From: Mauremys mutica
Lineage: Eukaryota > Chordata > Testudines > Geoemydidae
NCBI RefSeq assembly: GCF_020497125.1
Contig: NC_059082.1
Location: forward strand, 65,240,948-65,304,947
DNA length: 64,000 bases
Direction of reading: 5' to 3'
Both the position numbers and the translations under genes were made by a program. Within the stretch, counting starts at the first letter, position 1. Each line of letters starts with the position of its first letter. The notes beneath the pieces are model-generated. The model ran no database searches. It worked only from the letters and a program-made list of their open reading frames with translations, and was not told the origin of the DNA. Below are positions 1 to 10,906 of the stretch, piece by piece.

Positions 1-384
1 GACTCCTCCGAAGTATCCACGGGGCTCTTTGGGATGGTGGTAGGGTCTCTGTCCAGGATAGCATGCAGCTCTTTGTAAAAGTGGACGGTCTACAGCTCCG
101 CACCACATCGACTGTTGGCCTCCCTTGCCTTCTGGTATGCATGCCGTAGCTTCTTGGCTTTAATGTAGCACTGCTGCTGCTCCCTCTTGTAGCCCTTCTC
201 TTTCATGCCCCAAGCAATCTGCTTGTAGATGTTGATGCTTCTGCTGCTGGATTGGAGCGGTGCCTGCATGCTCAGCCTCTTTTCCCCACAGACCCAGCAG
301 ATACAACAGCTCCTGTGTACTCCAGGCAGAGGTGCATCTGCAGTGTTTAGCTGGCATGGTCAGCTGGGCAGTTGCACACAACAT
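1..384 (-). pseudogene. Myb/SANT-like DNA-binding protein remnant (PIF/Harbinger)
   Basis: Read on the minus strand, the segment shows the hallmarks of the trihelix-like Myb/SANT domain that accompanies Harbinger transposases: a W-S-T-x-E-L-L-x-L-L-G-L-W-G start near 320-270, then after a one-base frameshift a helix with I-N-I-Y-K-Q-I-A, a K-G-Y motif, a Q-Q-C-Y-I-K-A-K-K-L-R run, the A-Y-Q-K-A-R-E-A-N signature and an F-Y-K-E-L-H-A-I-L ending near position 55. Such proteins bind transposon ends and help the Harbinger nuclease reach the nucleus (known for the family). An in-frame TAG lies just before the final helix, and there is a frameshift near 245, so the copy is dead. The coding part continues off the left edge of the window. 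Domain recognition is strong; whether it was a transposon gene or a domesticated copy cannot be told here. Confidence 0.8.
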
Positions 385-764
385 TTGAGAGTTGATAGGT
401 GTGCTCCCCTAGCTGGGCAACCAGGAAAAGGAATTTAAAAAATTTGTGGGGCTTTAAAGGGGAGAGGCAATTCTGGTCCACCTGGTCCCTGGGCAGCAGA
501 GTTCACACCAGTCAGGATGGGGTATTGTGGGGCAGTTCCTGGATGCCAGTAACAGTCAATGTAAGTAACACAGTATCTACACTGACACTCTGTTGACCTA
601 ACTATATTGACCTTGACTCTACGCTGCTAGGGGAGGTGGTGGTGTTAAGTCAGTGTAGTGGGGCAGTTACGTTGGCATGAACAAAATTTCAGTGTAGACC
701 CATCCACAGCTAGGTAGACATTAGCTGCCTTTCATAAATGTAATTCTGTAGTGTAGACCAGGCC
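1..764 (-). mobile_element. PIF/Harbinger-type element, right end
   Basis: The Myb/SANT remnant is followed by about 380 bp of non-coding DNA ending at GTGTAGACCAGGCC (751-764). This terminus is shared with the 340-bp element at 2679-3018. Internal copies of the GTGTAGAC motif occur near 690 and in degraded form near 575. The left end lies outside the window, so the TSD cannot be checked. Confidence 0.6.
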
Positions 765-1254
765 TGTGACTCGTTCAGTGGATACAGTAGTGGACTGTAA
801 AAAAGGAAAAATATCACAGATGCAAAACTGAATTGATGACACTTTCACAGCATTATTAAATATGAATTCTACTTTGGTTTGCTTTTCAATATAGTTTCCC
901 ATCTGCCTTTTCTATCAAAATGCTAAGTGCCAGGGAAGTAGGAGATTCATTTTATATTTTTAATTGAATAAAAAAATTAGTTCCTGTTGATTGCAGTAAA
1001 TACTGTCAGTGACTTAGAGCTTCTAATTAGAAAATTAACTTGCGGAGTTGCCTTTCCTAAATACACTTAACACAGTTTTAAAATATCTTCCTGCCAGGCA
1101 CCTGAACAGGTACATTGGATTCAGCACCTGGCCTACTTAAGTTATTGGTAGTTTTTGCTGTTCGCTTCAGGGAATGAAGACTGGGGTCCCTTACATGTAC
1201 TTTTCTGCTTCATTGAAAGAGGGCTAGTCTTGTTTAAGGAAGAAGTGGAATAGG
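765..1254. other. No recognisable feature
   Basis: AT-rich DNA without a convincing reading frame, RNA gene or terminal repeat. Confidence 0.6.
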
Positions 1255-1645
1255 AGTCAGGAGATCTGTATTTTATTCGTGTCTCTCCCACAGATTTCCT
1301 GTGTGACTGTAGTCAAGCCATTCAAGCCAGCACTTTTAAGCTAAGGTGACTAAAGTTATGCACTTAAGTGACCTGATATTCAGAGGCACTGAGAATTGAA
1401 GTCAAGGGGAATTGCACATCATTATCAAGCCACTTACTTGGTTCTCTAAATATGAATTTAGGTGCCCAACTCTAGGTTCTCAAGTTTGAAAATTTTAGTC
1501 ACTATCTATTTTTCAGTTCCCCACTGTAAGATGAAGATGATGCAGATGTCTTTCATGAGGGTGTTGAGGCTTAATTCATCAATGTTTGTAAAGAGCTTTG
1601 AGCTTATCAGGTGAAATATGCTATGCAAGGGCAAAATATTATTTA
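1255..1645 (+). repeat. MIR-like SINE with an internal insertion
   Basis: The 5' part (about 1262-1328) resembles the MIR core ending in a gtgactgtagtcaagcca stretch. The core resumes at about 1505 with cagttccccactgtaagatg and a tail resembling tgtttgtaaagagctttgag. The intervening 1330-1500 has the ctgatattcagaggcactgag and aggtgcccaactctaggttc motifs of a short reptile repeat, so it is probably a nested MITE. Confidence 0.55.
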
Positions 1646-2120
1646 ATATTTTATTACATATAGGAAAATCAATATAAATTTTCTTAGATTTTTTCCTGCA
1701 TGCGATAGTGTTTCCAAGGTAACTCAGAGAGTTACTGATACTGTAGTACTTGCAGAATAAGACAGACAGATTAAAGGAGCATTGTTAATCCGATGTTCCG
1801 TCTACAACAGTTGGGTGGCACAAGTTTTCACAACTTGGCACCTGCAACAGATGGCAAGTCAAGTTCAGGGTTCTTGAGTTTTGAAAAACTAGCTTTGTGG
1901 ATCCTGGGCTCTGGTAATTAGATAAATAATTTTAATAAAATAGTGCCCACAACTTGAGTGATGGATCATTACATAGTGTTCTCTGCAGTCTAGGCTAACA
2001 GGGTTTCTCCTTCAGCTTTGGGGCAGAAGCTTGTGTTATTAATATTAAAAGTTGAATTCCTCTTGCCTCCACTCACTGGTATACATGTAGAACTCAGTAA
2101 TGACCATGGTATATCTAACT
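1646..2120. other. No recognisable feature
   Basis: AT-rich non-coding DNA; nothing assigned. Confidence 0.55.
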
Positions 2121-2128
2121 CTTGGAAT

Positions 2129-2181
2129 ATTATTTTTGTATCTGAATAATATATATATTTTATTCAGATACAAAAATAATA
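2129..2181. repeat. Perfect 21-bp inverted repeat, AT loop
   Basis: Arm tattatttttgtatctgaat(a) at 2129-2149 is repeated as its exact reverse complement at 2161-2181, separated by an 11-bp AT loop and followed by a (TA)n run. No flanking TSD is evident. It may be a template-switch product or a minimal foldback. Confidence 0.8.
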
Positions 2182-2678
2182 TATATATATAACATCCATA
2201 TATATAGTTCAAAACTTAAACTGACAAAATTCTCCATCTGACATGATACTGTATCTCATGGCTTCCAAATGCAGAAGATATGCATACAAGGTAAATTTTC
2301 AGTTTAGTGTGCAAAGAAAACAGATATGGAATGGAGCACTAATGGGAGCTGCATGCCAATTCCCTAGGCACAGTTATGAAAATGTACTCTTACAATATTA
2401 ATAGTCTGCAGTAATACTTATCAGAGCAATAATATATCTTGCACTTCCCATACAAAATCCCCACAGACAATGGAGATATCCCTCAGCAAGTCAGCAATGC
2501 TTTTTATTGCCTGATAACACATGTCTTAGCAAATTAACCTCTCCACAACCACTCTTTTTTGTCCATCTTATGAAAGAGATAAACATAGGGTGATGGTTAT
2601 TATGAATGACTATGAATTGCCACTATGATTGATGGTATATAGTGAGTGGCCAAGTACGTAGAGGGAGAATGGCTCTAA

Positions 2679-3018
2679 GGGTACGTCTACACTACTTGCT
2701 GGATCGGCAGGTAGCAATCGATCTATCGGGGATCGATTTATCGCATGTAGTGTAGATGCGATAAATCGATTCCCCGATCGCTCTCCTGTCGACTGCTGAA
2801 CTCCAGCTCGGCGAGAGGCAGAAGCAAAGTCGACGAGGGAGCCGCAGCAATCGACCCCGCACCGCGAGGATGCGAGGTAAGTCGAACTAAGATACATCAA
2901 CTTCAGCTACGCTATTCTCGTAGCTGGATAACACCCTGTGTTATCAGCTACGCTATTCTCGTAGCTGGAGTTGTGTATCTTAGGTCGATCCCCCCCCCCC
3001 CCCAGCGTAGACCAGGCC
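2679..3018. mobile_element. Harbinger-type MITE, 340 bp, TAA TSD
   Basis: Starts GGGTACGTCTACACTAC and ends AGCGTAGACCAGGCC, imperfect TIRs flanked by TAA on both sides (2676-2678 and 3019-3021), the 3-bp TSD type of PIF/Harbinger. The interior holds an inverted ATCGATTTATCGC/GCGATAAATCGAT pair near 2733-2770, a direct duplication of a segment containing gctacgctattctcgtagct (2905-2970) and a long C run at the right end. It has no coding capacity, so it would have depended on transposase supplied in trans. Confidence 0.8.
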
Positions 3019-3021
3019 TAA

Positions 3022-3345
3022 TAGCCATTGATTAAGGCACGCATCTAGGATGTGGGAAACCCAGGCTCAAGTCCTTGCTTCAGTGACTTTTTAATTATTT
3101 ATACACAGTAAAATAGCTTCAACAAGAGAGACTGAGAGCAGCCCATCTCAGAATATCCAATAGTTCAATCTCCTGAGAGGAAGGGGACCCAAGATCAAAT
3201 CCTTTCTCCACATCAGGATGCAGGGGGCTTTGAACGCGGGTCTCCAATATTGCAATGAATGCCCTAAGCACTGAACAAAAAGTTATAAGGAGACCACCAC
3301 CACCACCATCTCCTGTTACTGCTACCACTGAGTCCTGAAAATTTT
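3022..3345 (+). repeat. Probable tRNA-like reptile repeat
   Basis: The stretch around 3035-3080 (attaaggcacgcatctagga, then a gggaaacccaggctcaagtcc-like part) resembles a tRNA-type promoter with a degenerate B box, as in several reptile repeats. No tail or TSD could be fixed. The 69-aa open frame on the minus strand is not recognisable. Confidence 0.3.
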
Positions 3346-3980
3346 GGGGGGGAATAATACTATTTGGTGAATTCTTTTCAAATTTGTGAATAATTTCAGG
3401 TTAACCAAAATTACATGAATAAACTATTTGTCTGAAAGATGTCACCCAGCTCTAGCAGTGACATGTAGCTCACACATGTCAGATGGAAGACATGCCCACT
3501 AATGTGCATATGACAGAGTGATTTCCAGAAGTACTAATTCTTAGAGGCCCCTCAATAAAGGCCTCTCAATAATGGGCCAAGTTCTCCTCTTCATCAGAAT
3601 AATTAATGCAGGAGTGTGGAAACTAATTAATCATTATCTTTGGTAGAATTCTTCCATAGAGGCAAGAGTTAGTGGAGTTCTTTCATTGGGACATGGGTGG
3701 GGTTTGTTCTGTGCTGAAATTTGTTTTAAAAAAGATTATAATGGCAATAGACAAAACTAAAAGCACTGGGTGTGGCACACAATGAAGTTCTATTGTATAA
3801 AGTTTTATTTGATATAATAGGTGGATGATAGCATTTTTAATGTAATAATTTAGCATTGGGGGCTTCCCACAAGAAGTGGGTGTGGGAGGTTGTGAGGAAT
3901 ATGTGAGTTTACTTGTACTTCCCATAACTGGAAGGAAGATTAGTCTTGTGGTTTGGAACTAAAATGTCTGGAATCCATTT
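3346..3980. other. No recognisable gene
   Basis: Non-coding. It contains a short reptile-repeat motif (gggccaagttctcctcttca, near 3575) and nothing else assignable. Confidence 0.5.
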
Positions 3981-4425
3981 TGTGCCTTACAGTATGACCT
4001 TGGATAGTCACTTAATCTCTCTGGCTTCAGTAACTCCGAGGATTTGCCTATACGGTGTGATAATGCACTCTATGGGGGTGTGATTTTTAAAGTATACTGA
4101 CATGTTGCACATTAATTGCTCTGAGTCGACCTTTCTAGTGTGTTTTAACATAATGCTGTTTGAAACAGTACTGTATTAAAGTTCACTTGAGAACCTGTAG
4201 TTCACACCAGCAGGGTCTACACAGACCAATTAATGTGCAACAAGTTAGTGCAATTCAAAAATCACACCCCCACTGTGTAGCCAAGCTCTAAACTGTAATA
4301 CCGGGCTCATAATATTCACTTTGAAAGGGTATGGTGATGCCTAAGCCATTAATGTTTATGAAGTACGTTGAAATCCTTGGTTGGGAGGTGCTGTAGAAGT
4401 GTAAAGTTTTATTATTATTACATGG
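3981..4425 (+). repeat. MIR-like SINE carrying a foldback element
   Basis: MIR core (tatgaccttggatagtcact, then taatctctctggcttcag) at about 3985-4036, and the SINE tail (aatgtttatgaagtacgttg ... gaagtgtaaagttttattatt) at about 4350-4420. The DNA between them is the foldback described at 4037-4295, so the SINE was present first. Confidence 0.6.
4037..4295. mobile_element. Foldback MITE nested in a SINE
   Basis: Long imperfect inverted repeat. The left arm (about 4045-4122) has gggggtgtgatttttaaagt and gttgcacattaattg; the right arm (about 4230-4290) has caattaatgtgcaac and caaaaatcacacccccactg. There is no ORF. The exact ends and TSD are not resolved. Confidence 0.65.
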
Positions 4426-4945
4426 TTATCCATTTGGATGCTTGTGCAAAAACAGCAGCTGAGCACAAGTTCTTCTGCGTTTCCTTACAAGGTACTACTC
4501 TGGCAATAATACAGATTCACTTTCTGAAATAATGTAAAAGGCTGTTTACAAGTCTGCAAGCAATGCTCACTCTCTGCAACTGTTTCCATGGAATAGAATC
4601 AGCACTTAGATATCACATCGACAGGTGTCCTAGAAATACCTGAGAGAAAGAGATGTTGCTATGGAAGCCATTCTATTTCTTGATGCACTCTCTATCTTCC
4701 AACTTAGAAGAGCTAGGGAGCTTCAGCCAATCAAGCTGTTTTTTGGCTGAAATTCCTTTATGGCAAATACTGTAAATCAGAGCACAGCTCGAGTAGCTGG
4801 GAACTCCATGGGGAACAGGGAGAAGGAATCCTCGCTCCTAAGCTGTGGACTGGCTACTGAGCTGCTTTGCAGCCACTTACTGAAGTTCTGAGGCTGCAGT
4901 AGCATCTATGTCACCTGTGCCAAACTCTGAAAGGAAAAAGATGGT
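4426..4945. other. No recognisable feature
   Basis: Unassigned non-coding DNA. Confidence 0.5.
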
Positions 4946-5410
4946 GTTGGATTGGCAATCTGGGTTCAAGCGTGATTCCACTACAGACTTCCTACTTGCC
5001 CTTGGGAAAGTCATTTAATCTCTGTGCTTCAGTTCCCCATATGTAAAATGGGAAAAACATTATTTACTTTCTCCCACCCTGTCTGTCTTGTCTTAGACTA
5101 TAAGACAGGGGTAGTCAATTTTTTTTTCAAGATCCAAATTTCTTGGTTAAGATATAGTCAAGGTCCAGACTTCAGAGAAAATAATAAAAAAAAACCCAAT
5201 AATGATAAGAAGTAAATAAAAAGATTTCAGGATCTGTTCAAAAGCATCTGGTGGTCCAGATTTGGCCTGTGGTCCATCTATTTACTACGTCTGCTGTAAG
5301 CTTTTCAGGGCAGGAATTCTCCTTTGCTATATGTTTTGTATAGTATCTTACACAGTGGGTCCCTGCCATTGACTGAGACCCCTCAGAGCAACTGGATTAT
5401 AAATAGTGGT
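4946..5410 (+). repeat. MIR-like SINE split by a MITE
   Basis: Core cttgggaaagtcatttaatc, then ctctgtgcttcagttcccca at about 4998-5045. The characteristic 3' part (ctgtaagcttttcagggcag, then acacagtgggtccctgccat) resumes right after the nested element and runs to about 5405. The two halves rejoin cleanly across the 5106-5293 insertion. Confidence 0.7.
5106..5293. mobile_element. hAT MITE, 188 bp
   Basis: TIRs CAGGGGTAGTCAA and a degenerate TTTACTACGTCTG. Flanking 8-mers CTATAAGA (5098-5105) and CTGTAAGC (5294-5301) match at 6 of 8 positions, the hAT TSD length. Non-coding. Confidence 0.7.
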
Positions 5411-7519
5411 TGGTGGGTTCAAGAAGTGGTGGATCTTCTCCCCTCCTCCTCTACTCTTTGCTGTAGGTGTGGGAAGTAGGGGTACTGGAGGTGCGGCAGC
5501 TTAAAATGGTTTATATCATATACAGGGTTTACAGTTTGGTTCATTGGCTCTCAGCACCCCCGCTATAGAAATTGTTCTACCACCCCTGCTCCTTCCTAGA
5601 CTGTCCTCCTTCTGTCATCTATTTCCTGCAAGGCAATGTGCAGTGGGGAGCTGGAATCCTTGCTCCACAAGGAATATATACCTCTTGTGCATCCTCCTCA
5701 AATTCTGTCCTCCTCTGGTGCAATGCAACCCTCCACAGCTGCACAAGAGGGGTCAAGATTATTTTAGTACTCTACTAGTTTTGTGGCCAGTTGAGGGGGG
5801 GAATAGAGTAAATCTGCATCATTCATTGTGGGTTTGAGACTGGCCCCTCTACAGGGCCTGCTCTCTCCAGGAAGGTGTTAAATTCAGAAGAATTGATGAC
5901 ACTCTGGGAGTTGAGGATATTCAGCACCTTTCAGGAGGTGCACTGCAAACATCAGTTTTCAGAGATAATGGAATACTTTATAATCGCTGTTTTGTGAGAC
6001 AGTTCCATCATGGTGTGGACTTGGTGGGATATGTGTGGTACGAGCTGGGTGAAACCTTGTTATGGGTCAAATTAAAATCTAATTGATATCTAAAAGCACC
6101 CTTCATATAAGATAGTTGTGAGACAGTTAAGGGGCCTCATCTAAAACAAGGCATAGTAGAATCTGCCCAGGAGTTTTTGATTGTGTGGATGGAGGGGCTT
6201 TTTGCTGAGTTTTTTTCTTTTTATTTATTTATTTATTTGTTTATTTTTATTTTTGTGGGTGGAGGGGAAGGGTAGTATGTGAGGGAAGGCAGAAGACAGA
6301 AAACTGGGAAGGACTCAGAGCCAGATCAAGCAGCTGAGTGCATGGTGTCTGAAACCTGGGGCGGGGGGGGGGGGGGGGTTGGGGGGTTGGGTTGGGGTGC
6401 AGGCAAAAAGAGTGTTCTTAGTGTTGTGAGCAAAAGAAGCTATTTCCTACTATTTGATTCCGTCTGTGTTCAGAGAGACAGAACTTTGTAAATATTTTAT
6501 AAACAAAGCTAAATTAAAGAAATACCTGACTATCACCAATTTCTATTTCCAAGTGGAATATCCCCAGGACCCCAAATGTTGACTATCTTCAAGGGTCAAA
6601 AAGGTGTAACACTGTTATCTAAATAAATGGCTGGCAACATGTATGGAGAAACTATGGAGATGTGTACATCAAGTAGACCGTATAATTAACTAGACCATGG
6701 GGAAATGAATTAAAATTTAATTTCTTTTTGTTCTTTCAAATAAAACTTTGCTTTACCAATTAACCAATTTTAAGAATACAGAGTACAGTCATACACAAAT
6801 CACTGTTAATGCCAGGCCAAAGGTTGTTAGCTTTTGCTAAGAATATAAATAAAGGGGATTTGGGGAGGACAGTGATTTTCTTTAAAAAATTAAAATAATA
6901 TCACTACAAACTGGTTAATGGTTTAAAACATTTTGTGTGCTGTTAAGTAACTTGGCAGATCACAAATGTTACCATATAACGAGCACTTAGTGGCACTGAA
7001 TTAATGACTTTTTAATATAGTTAACAAAGTACTAATTCTGCAAGTATAAAGTGGTGATTTGCAAGGGCAAATCACTGTATGACCTCTGACTATGTATTTT
7101 CTGTTGATTCAGTCCAGGATTCTAAAGGCAGAGTAGGTACAGAATGTACTATATGTACAATTACTTCTGTCAATCAGCTACAAGTGGAGAATTTCTATAT
7201 CTCATTGTATGAAAATATGTGAAATATTGTCTTAGTATATCCATGCTACCCAGTAAGGCTGCTTAAATGAGTTGCCTGTGCTGCAGCATAACCAGCAGAG
7301 AAAATACATTTTAATGGCAATTTTAGTCCCCTGCTGTGAGAAAGTAGCTGTAGTGGCACCTCAGTAGTGGGTCTTAGACTCTCACGATATGTTAGTAGTG
7401 CCAAAACTGTGATAGCATCTTTCAGTGCTATATTAGACCTCCGAGAGGAATCTGCTAAGGAACAAAGAGCAGGAGAGAGATTGTGACCAATGCTGAGCCC
7501 ATACCTTCCCATGATGAAG
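5411..7519. other. Non-coding, simple repeats only
   Basis: No gene recognised. It holds a (TTTA)n run at 6223-6250 and a G run at 6363-6378, both common slippage tracts. Open frames here are short and unlike known proteins. Confidence 0.5.
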
Positions 7520-7527
7520 GTGTATGC

Positions 7528-7755
7528 TAGGGATGTAAAATGTTAACCGATTAGCAGCAGTCTTACTGGTTAACCGGTGTTAACCTTTAAGCCTGTGCCG
7601 CCCAGCCTGCCATCTCCAGCAGCCCCGCGCCACCTGCCCGGTCGGAGCGGGCCCAATCGTGCCACCCAGCTGGAGCAGTGCCACCTGGTCAGAGCAGCCC
7701 AAAATATTTTTAATCGTTTAAACGATTAACTTTTTAAACAGTATTTACATCCCTA
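7528..7755. mobile_element. hAT MITE, 228 bp
   Basis: TIRs TAGGGATGTAAA and TTTACATCCCTA are perfect inverse complements. Flanking 8-mers GTGTATGC (7520-7527) and ATGTATAC (7756-7763) agree at 6 of 8. The inner part has a GC-rich core with repeated gccacc words and short inverted pairs (ttaaccgatta; aatcgtttaaacgatt). No ORF. Confidence 0.8.
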
Positions 7756-7763
7756 ATGTATAC

Positions 7764-8258
7764 CCTTATTTATTATTCAGTATCATCCATTTCAGTTACA
7801 TGTCTTTCCCATAATTACATCATTTTATAATGACTTATGCATCTTTGAGTATATAAAACCTATGCATGCCTTTTCGGAAGAAGGGAAAAAAGCCTAGAAT
7901 CCAACACCAATGAACAAAGTTTAAAATAAGCAGTCTGTTAAGATCAATTTCCAGAAAACAATCGGGACTGATTTCTGTGTTTCAGACATATGAATATCAC
8001 AGGGCTGAATTCTGGCAAATACAGAGCAAGTTATGTAACTCTCCTCCAACATAGGAGTGTGCCTCAATTTTGACTATCTGCAGTAGTCCACACTGTATAG
8101 TCTGTACTTACCAAGAAAAGTAATGATTTATATGGAAACTGTGCACTGTGGCTGGTGTTGTGTCAGCGTCACAGGTGCATTTACTTGTGAACTGTGGCCC
8201 CCAGCAGCAGGCCATACTCAATTACTTCTCTTATGACTCCTACTGCAAAGGGACTAAG
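7764..8258. other. No recognisable feature
   Basis: Unassigned AT-rich DNA. Confidence 0.5.
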
Positions 8259-8540
8259 GAAAGATCTACACTATAAAAACGTACATCAGTATAACTATGT
8301 CGCCTAAGGGTGTGAAAAATCAACATCCCTGAGCAACACAGTTTTACTGACCTCATCCCTGTTGTAGACAGCTCTATGTCAACAGGAGAGCTTCTCCTGT
8401 TGCCATAGCTACTCCCTCTTGTGGAGGCGGATTTACTACACCAATGGAAGAAGCTCTCCTGTTGGCATAGTAATATCTTCACTGCAGTGCTACAGTGGTG
8501 CAGCTGCACTACTGCACCATTGTAAATGTAGACCTGCCCT
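8259..8540. mobile_element. Palindromic MITE with GTAGACCTGCCC end
   Basis: Begins near AAGATCTACACTATAAAA and ends AATGTAGACCTGCCCT. The inner sequence folds on itself: caggagagcttctcctg at 8380-8399 is palindromic, and aagctctcctgttggcatag repeats it. The TSD is not clear. Confidence 0.6.
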
Positions 8541-10148
8541 ACAGAGTAGTGTCACTGGAAGGTTTCACTGGGCTGGCAAGAGTCAGTGTCCAGTCTTGGA
8601 GTGTCAAATGTCTTGCACTCCTGCTATGGGGTGAGGGTTTTCTGACATGTTCATACATTACTCTTTCTAGAATTTGTTCTGTAGATCTACAGATAGGTAG
8701 GTTGAGACCTGTGTGATAAACATACAGTGAAATACAGAAATACAACCATTAAACTCAAGGTCTGTTTTTGTGTTAAACAGTGTCTGTTTTTTGTTCACAG
8801 TGAACAAATTCCACCTGAGACAAGCTTAGTGCGGTGCCTGTCTAGGCCAGTAGACTTTTTGCTTCACCTGGTACTGATGCTGAAACAATAAGAGTATGGG
8901 TTAGGGTCTTAGCTGTGATAACGCACAGAAACCCTACACATAGCTAGTAGAGACATTGGATGAGAACCTAATGGGGTAAGTGTTGAAGGTTATGTTGAAG
9001 TGTAGCTGTCAGGTCTTATTCTGCTCTGAAGTCAGTGGAGGTTGTACTGGCATAACTGAACAGAATCTGGCTCCCCTTCTTTATGAAAAAGTTGTAAGTT
9101 TTGAAATAATGGAGTTCTTACATTGGGCCAGGTTATATTTGGCTTCACTGTCTCTTTGAAGCTTCTTTAGCATCATGTATGAGTGAAAAAGATATGGGGT
9201 CAGATTTTCAGACCTGAATTTTCAGACCAGTTTTCACCTGAGACTGATCATTGAGACAGCTTGGCCCGTGATTTGAAGGTGCAATCAGGAATTTAGACAT
9301 TAAATGAGTAAGCTGTGGGCACAAGTGATTGACACATTAATTCACATTACACATTTTGCAATGTAGCAGAGAGCCAGCAGAGCAACCCAGGAAGATGGGT
9401 GGGCCTGCTAACATATGAAGGACACTCCCAGTTGTAAACCACAAGAACTGAAGGATTTGCCAAGATATTTCGTGGACAACAGAGGCACTTTCAAAATTGT
9501 CCTGGTAATATCAGAATTTCTGGTGACTAACCAAAGATCCTCATGTCTTGTGGCACTCTAGTGGTGGCAGGTCTGCCTCTTATGCCCATCACTGTTGTAT
9601 TTGTGTGTGTGCTTTGCTGTTCTGAATACTGCAAAAATATTTCAAAAGTTATGGTAGAGCAGAGCCTCAAGCCAGGCAGGAATCTGGATCAGAGTGGTAG
9701 GAATACAGAACACCCACCAGACTGCACAAGGAAATAACCCACAATCCAATGGAGCATTTGCACACTGAGTGCATTTTGGGAGAGAGTCTGTAATCCTAGT
9801 TACTGTTTTTAAGGCAACAAGATACCATTTTAAAATCTTCTTCTGTTCTCAGTGCCTCAGGCACCACAACTCTATGTGTTACCATATGGTTATGAATATT
9901 GTGCAAGTAATGTCATACACTGTAGCTGCAATAATGAGCAATGCATTTGATTCACCACTTGTTAAAGTAGTTTGAAATAGTACCTCTTTATGTAACTGAG
10001 GAATTCTGAAGTTGTAGGAATTCTGAATATGTGTGCTCTGTGGACCAGTTTGCAATATTTGATGGAGCAAATAGCAGAAATTACAGTGCAAAAGCTGCAT
10101 TTATATAAGTCAATACTTGAATGAATTTAGCTGGCAAGTAGCAGTATA
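8541..10148. other. No recognisable gene
   Basis: Non-coding; open frames of up to about 70 codons have no recognisable motif. Confidence 0.5.
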
Positions 10149-10156
10149 TTCTAAGA

Positions 10157-10898
10157 CAGCGTTTCTCAAATGCAGCCATAGCCTCCAGTGATGGGGTGTG
10201 TGTGACAAAGCAGTGGTCCCTCCCCGTGGGCCACCAGCAGGGGTTGGACCCTGCCTCCCTCTGGAGACACAAATGCTGGAAGAGGAAGCAACTATTGAGT
10301 TCCCCACCTTCCTGGAGATGTAGGGTTGGGCTCCAGCCTTGGGGTGGCGGGCAGCAGGCGCTGGCCACAGGGCTCCAACCCCTGGCTGCAGGGCTCACCC
10401 CTCATTGCCCATGGTCCCCACTGCCTCTGCCGGCCCATCATGCATTTCCCCAGCCCCGTCCCCCACTTCCCAATCTCCCCATCCAAGGCTTAATTTGTCC
10501 GTGGGCTTGCTAGGACTGCGTAAGTCTACTGCTGTGAAAAGTGATATTTGTATGTTTGTTTATCACTTTTCACAGCAGCAGACTTACTAGCTAGCAAGTC
10601 TTTTAAAAAAAAAGGGAAAAGAAGCAACAACAACAAAGACAAGAACCTGCAGAGCACCTTATTTGTGTTTCTATTCCGTTTAGGTCCTGTAAAGAAGAGA
10701 GACAACTGTACGTTATTTTTATTATTGAGTCTGCAAAAAGATTCAATAAATTACAATGATTTGGACACATGTATGTGCATATATATTTGTTTTTCCTAAA
10801 GTTAATTAAGTATTGTAGGAAAAAATATCAGCATGGCCAGCAGCAAGAGTTGGTGGCCACACTTCGAGGCCACCAAAAATGTATTGTGAGAACCCCTG
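10157..10898. mobile_element. hAT element, 742 bp, non-autonomous
   Basis: TIRs CAGCGTTTCTCAAA and TTGTGAGAACCCCTG. TSD TTCTAAGA (10149-10156) versus TTCTAAGG (10899-10906), 7 of 8 identical. The interior has a GC-rich block (10210-10500) that creates spurious proline-rich frames, and a 27-bp hairpin at 10519-10587. The right end (gcaagagttggtggccac...) is shared with the element at 58082-58589, so they are one family. Confidence 0.85.
10519..10587. repeat. 27-bp stem hairpin inside the hAT element
   Basis: GTAAGTCTACTGCTGTGAAA (continuing AGTGATA) is mirrored by TATCACTTTTCACAGCAGCA (continuing GACTTAC), with one mismatch in 27 and a 14-bp loop. Confidence 0.8.
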
Positions 10899-10906
10899 TT
10901 CTAAGG

